Source of the DNA: VBAS01 sp965652775
GTDB lineage: Bacteria; Bacteroidota; Bacteroidia; Chitinophagales; Chitinophagaceae
Length of the DNA stretch: 13,857 bases
Reading direction: 5' to 3'
NCBI GenBank assembly: GCA_965652775.1
Contig: CBFGXP010000100.1
Coordinates: 1 to 13,857, forward strand
The notes under the pieces were generated by a model, which was not told where the DNA came from, ran no database searches, and saw nothing but the letters and a program-made list of their open reading frames with translations. Position 1 is the first letter of the stretch. Each line of letters begins with the position of its first letter. Shown here piece by piece: positions 1 through 6,779 of this stretch. Both the position numbers and the translations under genes were made by a program.

Positions 1-849
1 TATCCGCAACGTTTACTGAACTGCTATGATTCTCCTACCCTTCTTTTTTATAAAGGTGAAGCGGACTTGAACGCATCTAAAGTCATTGCCATTGTCGGCA
101 CAAGAAATCATACCGAATACGGTAAACACCAAACTGAAAAACTGGTCCAGGGACTTTCATCACAAAACATTCTCGTTGTTAGCGGAATGGCATTCGGCAT
201 TGATGCCATAGCCCATAAAGCATCTTTAAAAAATGAGCTGGCAACCGTTGGTGTTTTAGGTCATGGACTTGACCAGATATATCCACCTGAACATTCAAAT
301 CTTGCAAAAGATATGTTGAAATATGGCGGCGGTTTGCTTACTGAATTCCGCAGCAACACAAAACCCGATAAGCATAATTTTCCAACGCGTAACAGAATTG
401 TTGCGGGCATGAGTGATGCAACCGTTGTAATTGAAACAGGTGAAAAAGGTGGTAGTATGATCACTGCTGACCTGGCAAATGGTTATAACAAAGATGTTTT
501 TGCGTTACCCGGAAAAGTAACGGATCTTAAAAGTGCAGGATGTAATTTTTTGATCAGGAATAACAAAGCCATGTTACTGACAGATGCTGAAGAATTAATT
601 GAAGTAATGGGATGGGAAGAGAAACCTAAGAGTTTAAAAGAGAAAAGGAGTCAAAGAGAAATATTTATCGAGTTATCAAAAGATGAAAAAGCAATTATCG
701 ATCTGTTGAATGAAAAGGAAACAGTTCATATCGATGAGTTGAATATCCGAAGCGGGTTAAGTAGCAGTTCAATAGCCGTTGCGATTCTTAACTTAGAATT
801 ACAGAACGTAATAATATCTTTACCCGGGAAAATATATCGTTTATCCTGA
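1..849 (+). CDS. dprA: DNA-processing protein DprA (5' end outside the window)
   Basis: The reading frame is open from base 1, and the residues before the first possible TTG at 67 (YPQRLL... LLFYKGE) already match the DprA family, so the gene starts upstream and 282 codons are visible. DprA binds incoming single-stranded DNA during natural transformation and loads RecA onto it; it acts in the cytoplasm. The Rossmann-like core is clear: AIVGTR followed by a Tyr-Gly, SGMAFGIDAIAH, GLDQIYPPEH, then the FPTRNRIVAGMSDATVVIE stretch and KGGSMITADLA. The last ~65 residues look like the C-terminal winged-helix (DML1-like) domain. Full-length DprA is usually about 360-380 aa, so roughly 90 N-terminal residues (the SAM/HhH-like region) are missing only because of the window edge. 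Stop is TGA at 847-849. Many non-transformable bacteria also carry dprA, so competence is not proven. The family call is firm. Confidence 0.96.
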   Translation, partial: YPQRLLNCYDSPTLLFYKGEADLNASKVIAIVGTRNHTEYGKHQTEKLVQGLSSQNILVVSGMAFGIDAIAHKASLKNELATVGVLGHGLDQIYPPEHSNLAKDMLKYGGGLLTEFRSNTKPDKHNFPTRNRIVAGMSDATVVIETGEKGGSMITADLANGYNKDVFALPGKVTDLKSAGCNFLIRNNKAMLLTDAEELIEVMGWEEKPKSLKEKRSQREIFIELSKDEKAIIDLLNEKETVHIDELNIRSGLSSSSIAVAILNLELQNVIISLPGKIYRLS

Positions 850-910
850 TTGATGAGTGAGGCAACGTTTTAGCCATTGTGATTGTCTGAAGTGCAGTAA
901 ACGAATCACT

Positions 911-918
911 TATCCTTG
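911..918 (+). promoter_or_regulatory. Possible -7 element before the 680-aa surface protein
   Basis: TATCCTTG differs by one base from the Bacteroidota -7 consensus TAnnTTTG and ends three bases before the ATG at 922, the same spacing as in front of guaB. The nearest upstream TTG (883-885) is 25 bases away, longer than the usual 19-21 or so, so the -33 element is poor. A 6-base inverted repeat (GTGATT 879-884, AATCAC 904-909) lies in the same 72-base gap. Tentative. Confidence 0.33.
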
Positions 919-921
919 TTT

Positions 922-2964
922 ATGCCCTCAAAACTGCTGTCAAAATATTTTGCACTTTTACTAATACTTGTTCTACAAGGCATTATTTGCTTCGGACAAG
1001 CCTGTACTAATTTAGGTCAAACTCCTTCGACTGCTTTTCCTGTTTGCGGCACTACTGTTTTTCACCAGGCTTCAGTTCCTATTTGCGCCACAGTCAACAT
1101 ATTTGTTCCAGGATGTTCAAACTCAGGCCAACCAGGAACTAACTATCAGAATAAAAACCCCTATTTCTATAAATTCACATGTTATGCATCCGGTACATTG
1201 GGATTTCTGATAACACCGTTAGCGGCAAATGAGGATTATGATTGGCAGTTGTGGGATATCACAGGCCAGAGCCCTGATGCGATTTTCACCAACAATGCAT
1301 TAATTGTAACCGGTAACTGGGCTGGCACTTATGGCCCAACCGGTGCATCAGCCACTGGCGTTAATTCCATACAATGTGGCTCAAATCCTGCAGACAATCT
1401 TCCAACCTTTGCAGCTATGCCTAACCTGATCGTTGGGCACGAATACATTTTAATGATAAGTCATTTCACAGATGGTCAGAGTGGCTACGATCTTTCCTTT
1501 GGTGGCGGTACGGCTGTTATTACAGATCCAAATATTCCTCATTTAGGCAATGCTAAAGCTGATTGTGATGGAACAAAACTTACAGTAAAATTGAATAAGA
1601 AAGTATCGTGTACGAGTATTACCGGCAATGGTACTGAGTTCAGCTTGTCTCCTGCTGCGGCCACCGTGATCTCAGCCGTAACTGATTCTTGTGGATTTGG
1701 TTTTGATTTTGATGAAATAACTTTAACGCTTTCTGCACCACTTAGCAATGGTAACTATAGCCTGATTATAAACAACGGAAGCGATGGTAATACACTGCGT
1801 GACAATTGTGGTAATCTTATTCCGCAGGGGGAGCTTGTTTCATTTACATACAACAAACCGCAACCGATCTTTGCAGATAGCATTGGCAGGCTGCGTTGTG
1901 CTCCTGATTCAATAAAAGTATTTTTTCCAAAAAAAATAAGTTGTGGCTCGATATCCCCTGACGGAAGCGATTTTTCAGTGGCAGGACCCTTTCCCGTTAA
2001 TGTAGCTAGTGCATCAGGAAATTGTATTGATGGCAAAACAGATTATGTAATCGTGAAATTCTCCACCCCTGTTTACAACAAAGGAACTTATATTCTTTCG
2101 CTAAAAGCAGGAACCGATGGAAATGTTGTGATCGATGAATGCGGCCAGGAGACACCGCTGCAAACCCTTTCATTTACTGCTGTCGACACTGTGTCTGCTG
2201 TTTTCCAAAATCAAATTCAATATGGTTGTGTAAAAGACACTTTGTTCTTTTCACATGACGGAGCTCATGATGTAAACTACTGGAAATGGAATTTCAATAG
2301 CTTCCCGCCTGTTACCACTCAAACAGCATCTTTGATAGCATCTGCCTCGAGTACGAATAATGTGCAATTGGTAGTAAGTAATGGCATATGCACAGATTCC
2401 ATTGCCGAGACAATTATATTAGACAATGAAGTGAAAGCATCCTTTGAAATGGAAGATTTTACCTGCCCGGAGGATAAACTTGCAGTTACAAATACCAGTA
2501 CCGGCAGCATAGATACGTGGCAATGGAGCTATGGTTCGATCGGAAGCAGCTCTCTTGAAGATCCACCTCCATTTCTTTTTCCCACTATTGGCAGAGAAGT
2601 GAATTACACCGTAAAGCTTGTCGTAACAAATCTTGCACTCGGCTGTAGTGATGTTGTTGCTAAAACAGTTACAGTATTTGACCATTGCAATATAGACGTG
2701 CCGACTGCTTTCACTCCTAATAATGATGGATTAAATGATCGGTTCGGCCCTCATAATGCATTGAAAGCAGAAAATTATGAGTTCAAGATTTATAACCGGT
2801 GGGGACAATTGATCTTTCAATCAAAAAACTGGAAAGAGAGATGGGATGGTAAAGTAAAAGGTAGTCTTCAGTCCGCTGGTGTTTATGTATGGATGCTAAG
2901 TTATACGCATCGGGATTCTAAACAATCTGTATTTAAGAAAGGAACGGTCACGTTAATTCGTTAG
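922..2964 (+). CDS. Secreted multidomain surface protein with T9SS type B sorting domain
   Basis: This 680-aa protein is predicted to be exported by Sec and then moved to the cell surface by the type IX secretion system. I chose ATG 922 over the in-frame TTG at 916 because it begins directly with a basic start and a hydrophobic signal peptide (LLILVLQGIICFG, cleavage near residue 24). After it come: a Cys- and Gly-rich N-terminal domain (~25-200, with NPYFYKFTC and DYDWQLWDITG) that I recognise as recurrent in Bacteroidota surface proteins; two related Ig/SbsA-like domains (~205-312 and ~314-415, each with a conserved Cys and a GTDGN/GSDGN motif); two PKD-like domains (~420-585); and the gliding-associated C-terminal domain (~587-680) with FTPNNDGLND, IYNRWGQLIF, WDGKVKG and the terminal GTVTLIR. 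The stop directly follows that Arg. It is a single gene, 72 bases after dprA and 44 bases before guaB. The sorting class is firm; ligand and role (adhesion, gliding or other) cannot be read from the sequence. Confidence 0.9.
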   Translation: MPSKLLSKYFALLLILVLQGIICFGQACTNLGQTPSTAFPVCGTTVFHQASVPICATVNIFVPGCSNSGQPGTNYQNKNPYFYKFTCYASGTLGFLITPLAANEDYDWQLWDITGQSPDAIFTNNALIVTGNWAGTYGPTGASATGVNSIQCGSNPADNLPTFAAMPNLIVGHEYILMISHFTDGQSGYDLSFGGGTAVITDPNIPHLGNAKADCDGTKLTVKLNKKVSCTSITGNGTEFSLSPAAATVISAVTDSCGFGFDFDEITLTLSAPLSNGNYSLIINNGSDGNTLRDNCGNLIPQGELVSFTYNKPQPIFADSIGRLRCAPDSIKVFFPKKISCGSISPDGSDFSVAGPFPVNVASASGNCIDGKTDYVIVKFSTPVYNKGTYILSLKAGTDGNVVIDECGQETPLQTLSFTAVDTVSAVFQNQIQYGCVKDTLFFSHDGAHDVNYWKWNFNSFPPVTTQTASLIASASSTNNVQLVVSNGICTDSIAETIILDNEVKASFEMEDFTCPEDKLAVTNTSTGSIDTWQWSYGSIGSSSLEDPPPFLFPTIGREVNYTVKLVVTNLALGCSDVVAKTVTVFDHCNIDVPTAFTPNNDGLNDRFGPHNALKAENYEFKIYNRWGQLIFQSKNWKERWDGKVKGSLQSAGVYVWMLSYTHRDSKQSVFKKGTVTLIR

Positions 2965-2972
2965 AATTTCAT

Positions 2973-3005
2973 TTTGTGCAAAATTATTGGGCTCCCCTAT
3001 CTTTG
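2973..3005 (+). promoter_or_regulatory. Bacteroidota-type promoter of guaB
   Basis: TTTG at 2973-2976 is followed after 21 bases by TATCTTTG at 2998-3005, a perfect fit to the Bacteroidota sigma-ABfr consensus (-33 TTTG, -7 TAnnTTTG). It lies in the 44-base gap after the surface-protein stop codon, so guaB can be transcribed on its own. The motif ends three bases before the ATG at 3009, which places the expected transcription start at or within a few bases of the start codon. It also argues against the in-frame GTG at 2976, which would lie upstream of the transcription start. Confidence 0.72.
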
Positions 3006-3008
3006 CAC

Positions 3009-4505
3009 ATGGCAACAAGAAATATTTCCTCCACAGACAATCAATCTCAAAAATTTTTCGGCGAAGGGCTCACGTTTGATGATGTTCTTTTATTACCCGG
3101 TTATAGCCAGGTACTCCCAAGAGATGTTAGCATCAAAACCCGGCTCACAAAAGACATTACATTAAATATTCCTATGCTTTCTGCCGCAATGGATACCGTA
3201 ACGGAAGCAAATCTGGCAATTGCATTGGCAAGGGAAGGCGGTCTTGGTATACTTCACAAAAACATGGGGATTGAAGAACAGGCAGCACAAGTACGCAAAG
3301 TAAAAAGAAGCGAAAGTGGTTTGATACTTGACCCGGTTACCTTACCTGCGAATGCAACGATCGGTGATGCATTAAAGCTAATGCGGGAAAACAAGATCGG
3401 TGGTATTCCTATCGTTGATAAATCCGGTAAGCTGGTTGGCATTCTTACCAACCGCGATCTTCGCTTTGAAGATGATCCAAAAAGAAAAGTGAGTGAAGTG
3501 ATGACAAAGGAAAATCTTTATACAGCACCGGAAGGAACAGATCTTAAAAAAGCCGAGCAACTTTTTAAGAAAACAAAAGTTGAAAAACTCCCGATCGTTG
3601 ACAAACAAGGAAAATTAAAAGGTCTTTTTACCTACAGTGATATTTTGAAATTAAAGAGTCATCCCAATGCAGTTAAGGATTCTTTCGGAAGGTTGTTAGT
3701 GGGCGCCGGTGTCGGTATCACAAGAGATATGCTTGATCGTGTAGACGCTTTACAAAAGGTTGGTGTTGATGTTATATGTCTTGACAGTGCACATGGTCAC
3801 AGCAAAGGAGTGATCACTGCATTAAAAGAAGTAAAAAAGAGTTTCAAAAAAATGAATGTGATAGCTGGCAATGTGGGAACAGCTGCTGGTGCCAAAGCAG
3901 TTGCTGAAGCCGGCGCAGATGCAGTGAAAGTTGGCATCGGTCCAGGATCTATTTGTACTACCCGTATTGTTGCAGGTGCAGGTGTTCCGCAACTTACGGC
4001 AGTGATGGAAGCATACAGTGAGCTCAAACAAAAAAATATCCCATTGATCGCTGATGGTGGTATCCGTTATACCGGCGATATGGTAAAAGCTCTTGCAGCA
4101 GGTGCCGATTGTGTAATGATGGGAAGTGTATTTGCAGGTACCGAAGAAAGTCCGGGTGAGACGATCATTTATGAAGGAAGGAAATTCAAAGAGTATCGCG
4201 GAATGGGTTCACTTGGTGCCATGAGCACAGGCAGCAGCGATCGTTATTTCCAGGACGTGGAGGATGATGTAAAGAAATTTGTTCCTGAAGGTATTGAGGG
4301 TCGTGTTGCATATAAGGGTACGTTGAAAGAGATAGTTTACCAGTATACCGGAGGTCTTCGCGCAGGTATGGGCTATTGCGGTGCCGGCAGTCTTGATGAT
4401 CTGAAGAATGCTACTTTTATAAAGATCACAAATGCAGGAATGAAAGAAAGTCATCCGCATGATGTAGAGGTAACAAGAGAGGCACCGAATTATAGTAGAA
4501 AGTAA
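3009..4505 (+). CDS. guaB: IMP dehydrogenase (EC 1.1.1.205)
   Basis: IMP dehydrogenase oxidises IMP to XMP with NAD+, the committed step of GMP synthesis, in the cytoplasm as a tetramer or octamer. The 498-aa length matches bacterial enzymes. The barrel begins with LTFDDVLLLPGYS and SAAMDTVTE; a pair of CBS domains is inserted at ~100-220 (GGIPIVDKSGKLVGILTNRDLR and EKLPIVDKQGKLKGLFTYSD), the usual site of adenine and guanine nucleotide control. The catalytic loop GPGSICTTR puts the nucleophile at Cys316. The mobile flap is seen as YRGMGSLGAM (~396) and the Arg-Tyr pair in EGRVAYKG (~431), followed by GGLRAGMGYCGA. ATG 3009 is preferred over GTG 2976 because the upstream extension is not family-like and precedes the promoter. 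All key residues are present. The downstream gene is 309 bases away, so guaB is probably monocistronic. Confidence 0.98.
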   Translation: MATRNISSTDNQSQKFFGEGLTFDDVLLLPGYSQVLPRDVSIKTRLTKDITLNIPMLSAAMDTVTEANLAIALAREGGLGILHKNMGIEEQAAQVRKVKRSESGLILDPVTLPANATIGDALKLMRENKIGGIPIVDKSGKLVGILTNRDLRFEDDPKRKVSEVMTKENLYTAPEGTDLKKAEQLFKKTKVEKLPIVDKQGKLKGLFTYSDILKLKSHPNAVKDSFGRLLVGAGVGITRDMLDRVDALQKVGVDVICLDSAHGHSKGVITALKEVKKSFKKMNVIAGNVGTAAGAKAVAEAGADAVKVGIGPGSICTTRIVAGAGVPQLTAVMEAYSELKQKNIPLIADGGIRYTGDMVKALAAGADCVMMGSVFAGTEESPGETIIYEGRKFKEYRGMGSLGAMSTGSSDRYFQDVEDDVKKFVPEGIEGRVAYKGTLKEIVYQYTGGLRAGMGYCGAGSLDDLKNATFIKITNAGMKESHPHDVEVTREAPNYSRK

Positions 4506-4507
4506 AA

Positions 4508-4531
4508 CACCCCCTGCCCCCTAAAGGGGTG
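4508..4531. repeat. C-rich hairpin element after guaB
   Basis: CACCCC (4508-4513) pairs with GGGGTG (4526-4531), with an alternative inner fold CCCC-TAAA-GGGG (4518-4529). It begins three bases after the guaB stop codon and could end transcription, but no T-tract follows, so it is not a canonical intrinsic terminator. The CCCCCT-AAAGGGG motif recurs between genes in many Bacteroidota genomes, as far as I recall, which suggests a dispersed extragenic repeat that also works as a 3'-end structure. Confidence 0.5.
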
Positions 4532-4617
4532 ACTTAGATATATACATCACCATTTGCCTGGAATTACTATCATGATGAAATGGAAGATATGTAGCTTGGC
4601 ATTTTACTGAAGCACCG

Positions 4618-4641
4618 CTCCTTCTCCTTAAGGAGAAGGAG
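4618..4641. repeat. Perfect 24-bp palindrome (intergenic repeat module)
   Basis: The half-site CTCCTTCTCCTT (4618-4629) is followed without a spacer by its exact reverse complement (4630-4641). As RNA it would form a long hairpin with an AAG/CTT-type centre. It lies between guaB and the DUF4105 gene with no gene of its own; the purine-rich tail GATGGAGGATGAGG follows directly. Palindromes of this kind plus such a tail are familiar as dispersed extragenic repeats in Bacteroidota. No T-tract follows, so a terminator role is uncertain. Confidence 0.65.
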
Positions 4642-4744
4642 ATGGAGGATGAGGTTTATGTGGTCATCTACATTGCTACTATAATCTTTTCTTGCGTCGC
4701 ACTCTTGTACTTTAGTAATTCTATTCGGCAAAAAAGAAATATCT

Positions 4745-4780
4745 CTTTGCGTTCTTAGCTTTTCTTTGCGTCTTTGCGTG
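4745..4780. repeat. CTTTGCG short tandem repeat module
   Basis: CTTTGCGT occurs at 4745-4752, 4764-4771 and 4772-4779, with a degenerate copy CTTAGCTT at 4754-4761, so the units are spaced by 8-10 bases. The same module (on the other strand, ACGCAAAG units) is common between genes in Bacteroidota and some other phyla. It precedes the DUF4105 gene by 34 bases, and its TTTG cores could also serve as -33 elements. Confidence 0.6.
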
Positions 4781-4799
4781 AAATAAACTTTTACATTTA
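4765..4799 (+). promoter_or_regulatory. Possible promoter of the DUF4105-hydrolase unit
   Basis: TTTG at 4765-4768 and TACATTTA at 4792-4799 (one mismatch to TAnnTTTG) are 23 bases apart, slightly longer than usual, and end 15 bases before the GTG start at 4815. A second TTTG at 4773-4776 is too close (15 bases). The -33 box would be supplied by the CTTTGCG repeat. The bases before the start are A/T-rich without a Shine-Dalgarno motif, as is typical of the phylum. Confidence 0.3.
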
Positions 4800-4814
4800 C
4801 CAAAATAATTTTAG

Positions 4815-5966
4815 GTGAAGCGACTGCTTTTTGCATTTTTACTTTTTACTTTTCAATTTTCACAAGCTCAAAATGACAGCTGCGGTATTCGTATCAGCTT
4901 GCTGACCTGCACGCCGGGCCAGGAATTATATTCCACATTTGGCCATAGCGCTTTCAGGGTATTTGACAGTATAAACAAAGCCGATCTTGTTTTTAACTAT
5001 GGCACTTTTGATTTTTATGATCCCCAATTTTATAACAAGTTTGTAAAAGGCAAACTACTCTATTTTGTGTCTATTGATACACTACCATCTTTCCTTGAAG
5101 AATACGATTATTACAAAAGAGGAATTGTGGAACAGGCAATAAATATTTCCTGTAGTGAAAAACAACAATTGATAGCAGCACTTTTTGAAAATGCAAAAGA
5201 AGAAAACAAATATTACCGCTATGATTTTAATTATGACAATTGCACGACCCGCCTCAGGGATATGCTGGAAAAAGCAACGGGCAAACAATTAGAAACAAAA
5301 AACATTTTGCCAAAACCCGGAACCACATTCCGGAATTTAATACATATTTATCTTGACAGGGGCGGGCAGCAATGGAGCAAACTTGGCATCGATATGCTCC
5401 TTGGAAATCCCATGGATAAAAAAGTAACGAACCGGGAAGCGATGTTTTTACCTGATTACCTGTTAATGGCATTTGATAGTTCCAAATTAGAGGGGCAAAC
5501 AGTCGTCCAGGAAAAAAAGATCCTGCTTAACTATTTTGATTCATATAAAACAACATCAGGCATCACTCCTTTAATAGTTTTTGGAATTTTGTTTTTATTG
5601 ATCGTGGTTTTGAGTTTTTATTATCGCTACTCATGGAATTTGTTTTTCAGAATATTTGATTTCTTTTTCTTTGTCTTTGTTGGTTTGATCGGTGTACTGA
5701 TCCTATTCATGTGGTTTGGAACAGAACATGCAATGTGCAAAAACAATTTTAATTTATTATGGGCTTTGCCGACCCATTTACCCATAGCATTTTTATTGTT
5801 TAATAAAAAACACTGGATAGATCGTTATTTCCGCTTTATCTTTTTTTATACTATTGCTTTATTACTGGCATGGTTCTTTCTCCCTCAACAATTCAATACA
5901 GCATTACTTCCTGTGGTTGGAATTATTTTAATAAGGAGCTATTTCTTAAGTAAAAGAAAATATTAG
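4815..5966 (+). CDS. DUF4105 (Lnb N-terminal-type) domain protein with C-terminal membrane segments
   Basis: The protein has 383 aa and starts at GTG 4815, directly in front of a signal peptide (KRLLFAFLLFTFQFSQAQ). The periplasmic part (~22-240) carries the DUF4105 signatures: TPGQELYSTFGHSAFRV with His44, NYGTFDF (61-67), and YDFNYDNCTTRLRDML with Cys143. A conserved His followed by an NC motif fits the permuted papain-like fold proposed for this family, so His44 and Cys143 are candidates for a catalytic pair; this is inference and no substrate is known. About five hydrophobic segments follow (250-270, 280-301, 312-329, 339-356, 361-376), so the domain is tethered to the inner membrane and faces the periplasm. 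The stop TAG shares its G with the GTG start of the hydrolase, which points to one transcript and translational coupling. The family call is good; the function is unknown. Confidence 0.88.
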   Translation: MKRLLFAFLLFTFQFSQAQNDSCGIRISLLTCTPGQELYSTFGHSAFRVFDSINKADLVFNYGTFDFYDPQFYNKFVKGKLLYFVSIDTLPSFLEEYDYYKRGIVEQAINISCSEKQQLIAALFENAKEENKYYRYDFNYDNCTTRLRDMLEKATGKQLETKNILPKPGTTFRNLIHIYLDRGGQQWSKLGIDMLLGNPMDKKVTNREAMFLPDYLLMAFDSSKLEGQTVVQEKKILLNYFDSYKTTSGITPLIVFGILFLLIVVLSFYYRYSWNLFFRIFDFFFFVFVGLIGVLILFMWFGTEHAMCKNNFNLLWALPTHLPIAFLLFNKKHWIDRYFRFIFFYTIALLLAWFFLPQQFNTALLPVVGIILIRSYFLSKRKY

Positions 5967-6757
5967 TGGAAAAAACAATTTTATATCAAAACAAAAAGAT
6001 TTTTTACCGCAGCGTTGGCAGTGGTGATCCTGTAATGCTTGTACATGGTTTTGGTGAAGATGGCAATGTTTGGGATAAACAAGTTGAATACCTGGAACGC
6101 AATTATCATCTTATCGTGCCTGATCTTCCCGGTAGTGGCCGATCAGAAATCATTGATAACATGAGTATGGAAGAGATGGCAGAGGCACTCCACTCCATCA
6201 TTCATGAAGAAAATATTGACAAGTGTATTGTAATTGGGCATAGCATGGGTGGTTATATCACGTTAGCACTTGTTGAAAGTTATTGGAACCATGTAAGTGC
6301 TTTTGGACTTTTTCATTCCTCAGCTTTTGCGGATTCGGAGGAGAAAAAAGAAACCCGCAAAAAAGGAATTGAATTTATCAAACAACATGGTGCTTTCGAG
6401 TTTTTGAAAACAGCAACACCCAATCTTTTCTCCCCCGGTTTCAAAGAAGAAAATTCAAATGCAATTAATAGTTTTATTGATAGCTTAAAAGGGTTTTCCG
6501 CTCAGGCACTTATTTCGTATTATAAAGCAATGATGGCAAGACCGGATAGAACTGCCATTCTAAAAGACACAAAAAACCCCGTGCTTTTTGTTGCCGGCGA
6601 ACACGACAATGCCATTGCTCTAAATGATATTATGAAGCAGTGCCATCTGCCTGAAAAATCTTATTTTCACCTCCTGAAAAAATCCGGCCATATGGGAATG
6701 ATGGAAGAAACGACAAAAGCCAACCGGATACTGGAAGAATTTTTGAGGAATAAATGA
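5966..6757 (+). CDS. Alpha/beta hydrolase
   Basis: A 263-aa cytoplasmic alpha/beta hydrolase-fold protein with no signal peptide. The oxyanion region is VHGFG (26-30), the nucleophile elbow GHSMGG gives Ser93, the acid is Asp214 in GEHDNAI, and the base is His242 in SGHMG, so the triad is complete. PDLPGSGRS (52-60) is the usual loop after strand 4. The lid between ~110 and 200 is Lys/Glu- and Phe-rich and gives no substrate. Such enzymes cleave esters, lactones, amides or C-C bonds; the sequence does not tell which. The GTG start overlaps the preceding TAG stop by one base (TAGTG), which both decides the start and suggests coupling with the DUF4105 gene. The gene ends 22 bases before the next large gene, so read-through into it is possible. 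Confidence 0.93.
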   Translation: MEKTILYQNKKIFYRSVGSGDPVMLVHGFGEDGNVWDKQVEYLERNYHLIVPDLPGSGRSEIIDNMSMEEMAEALHSIIHEENIDKCIVIGHSMGGYITLALVESYWNHVSAFGLFHSSAFADSEEKKETRKKGIEFIKQHGAFEFLKTATPNLFSPGFKEENSNAINSFIDSLKGFSAQALISYYKAMMARPDRTAILKDTKNPVLFVAGEHDNAIALNDIMKQCHLPEKSYFHLLKKSGHMGMMEETTKANRILEEFLRNK

Positions 6758-6779
6758 AAACTAAGTCAGCCTGAGCAAA

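Larger units (their letters stand above)
4506..4814. other. Gene-free region made of several repeat modules
   Basis: No protein gene is supported in these 309 bases. From left to right it holds the C-rich hairpin after guaB, about 85 bases with nothing obvious, the 24-bp palindrome with its purine-rich tail, a stretch with CTTGCGTCGCACTCTTGTAC (4690-4709) that resembles another Bacteroidota intergenic repeat, the CTTTGCG tandem module and an AT-rich leader. A minus-strand reading frame runs through 4570-4836 but its product is low complexity and repeat-derived. Confidence 0.6.

Noticed and set aside
2976..3008. GTG start extending IMP dehydrogenase by 11 residues
   Set aside because: The codon overlaps the last base of the -33 element and lies upstream of the -7 element, so it should not be in the mRNA; the added residues are not family-like.
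4508..4531. Canonical Rho-independent terminator after guaB
   Set aside because: The hairpin is present but no run of T follows; it is listed as a repeat instead.
4570..4836. Minus-strand 88-codon frame in the guaB-DUF4105 gap
   Set aside because: It reads through the intergenic repeat modules (TQRRKEKLRTQRD from the CTTTGCG units) and overlaps the start of the DUF4105 gene; this is a typical repeat-derived false protein.
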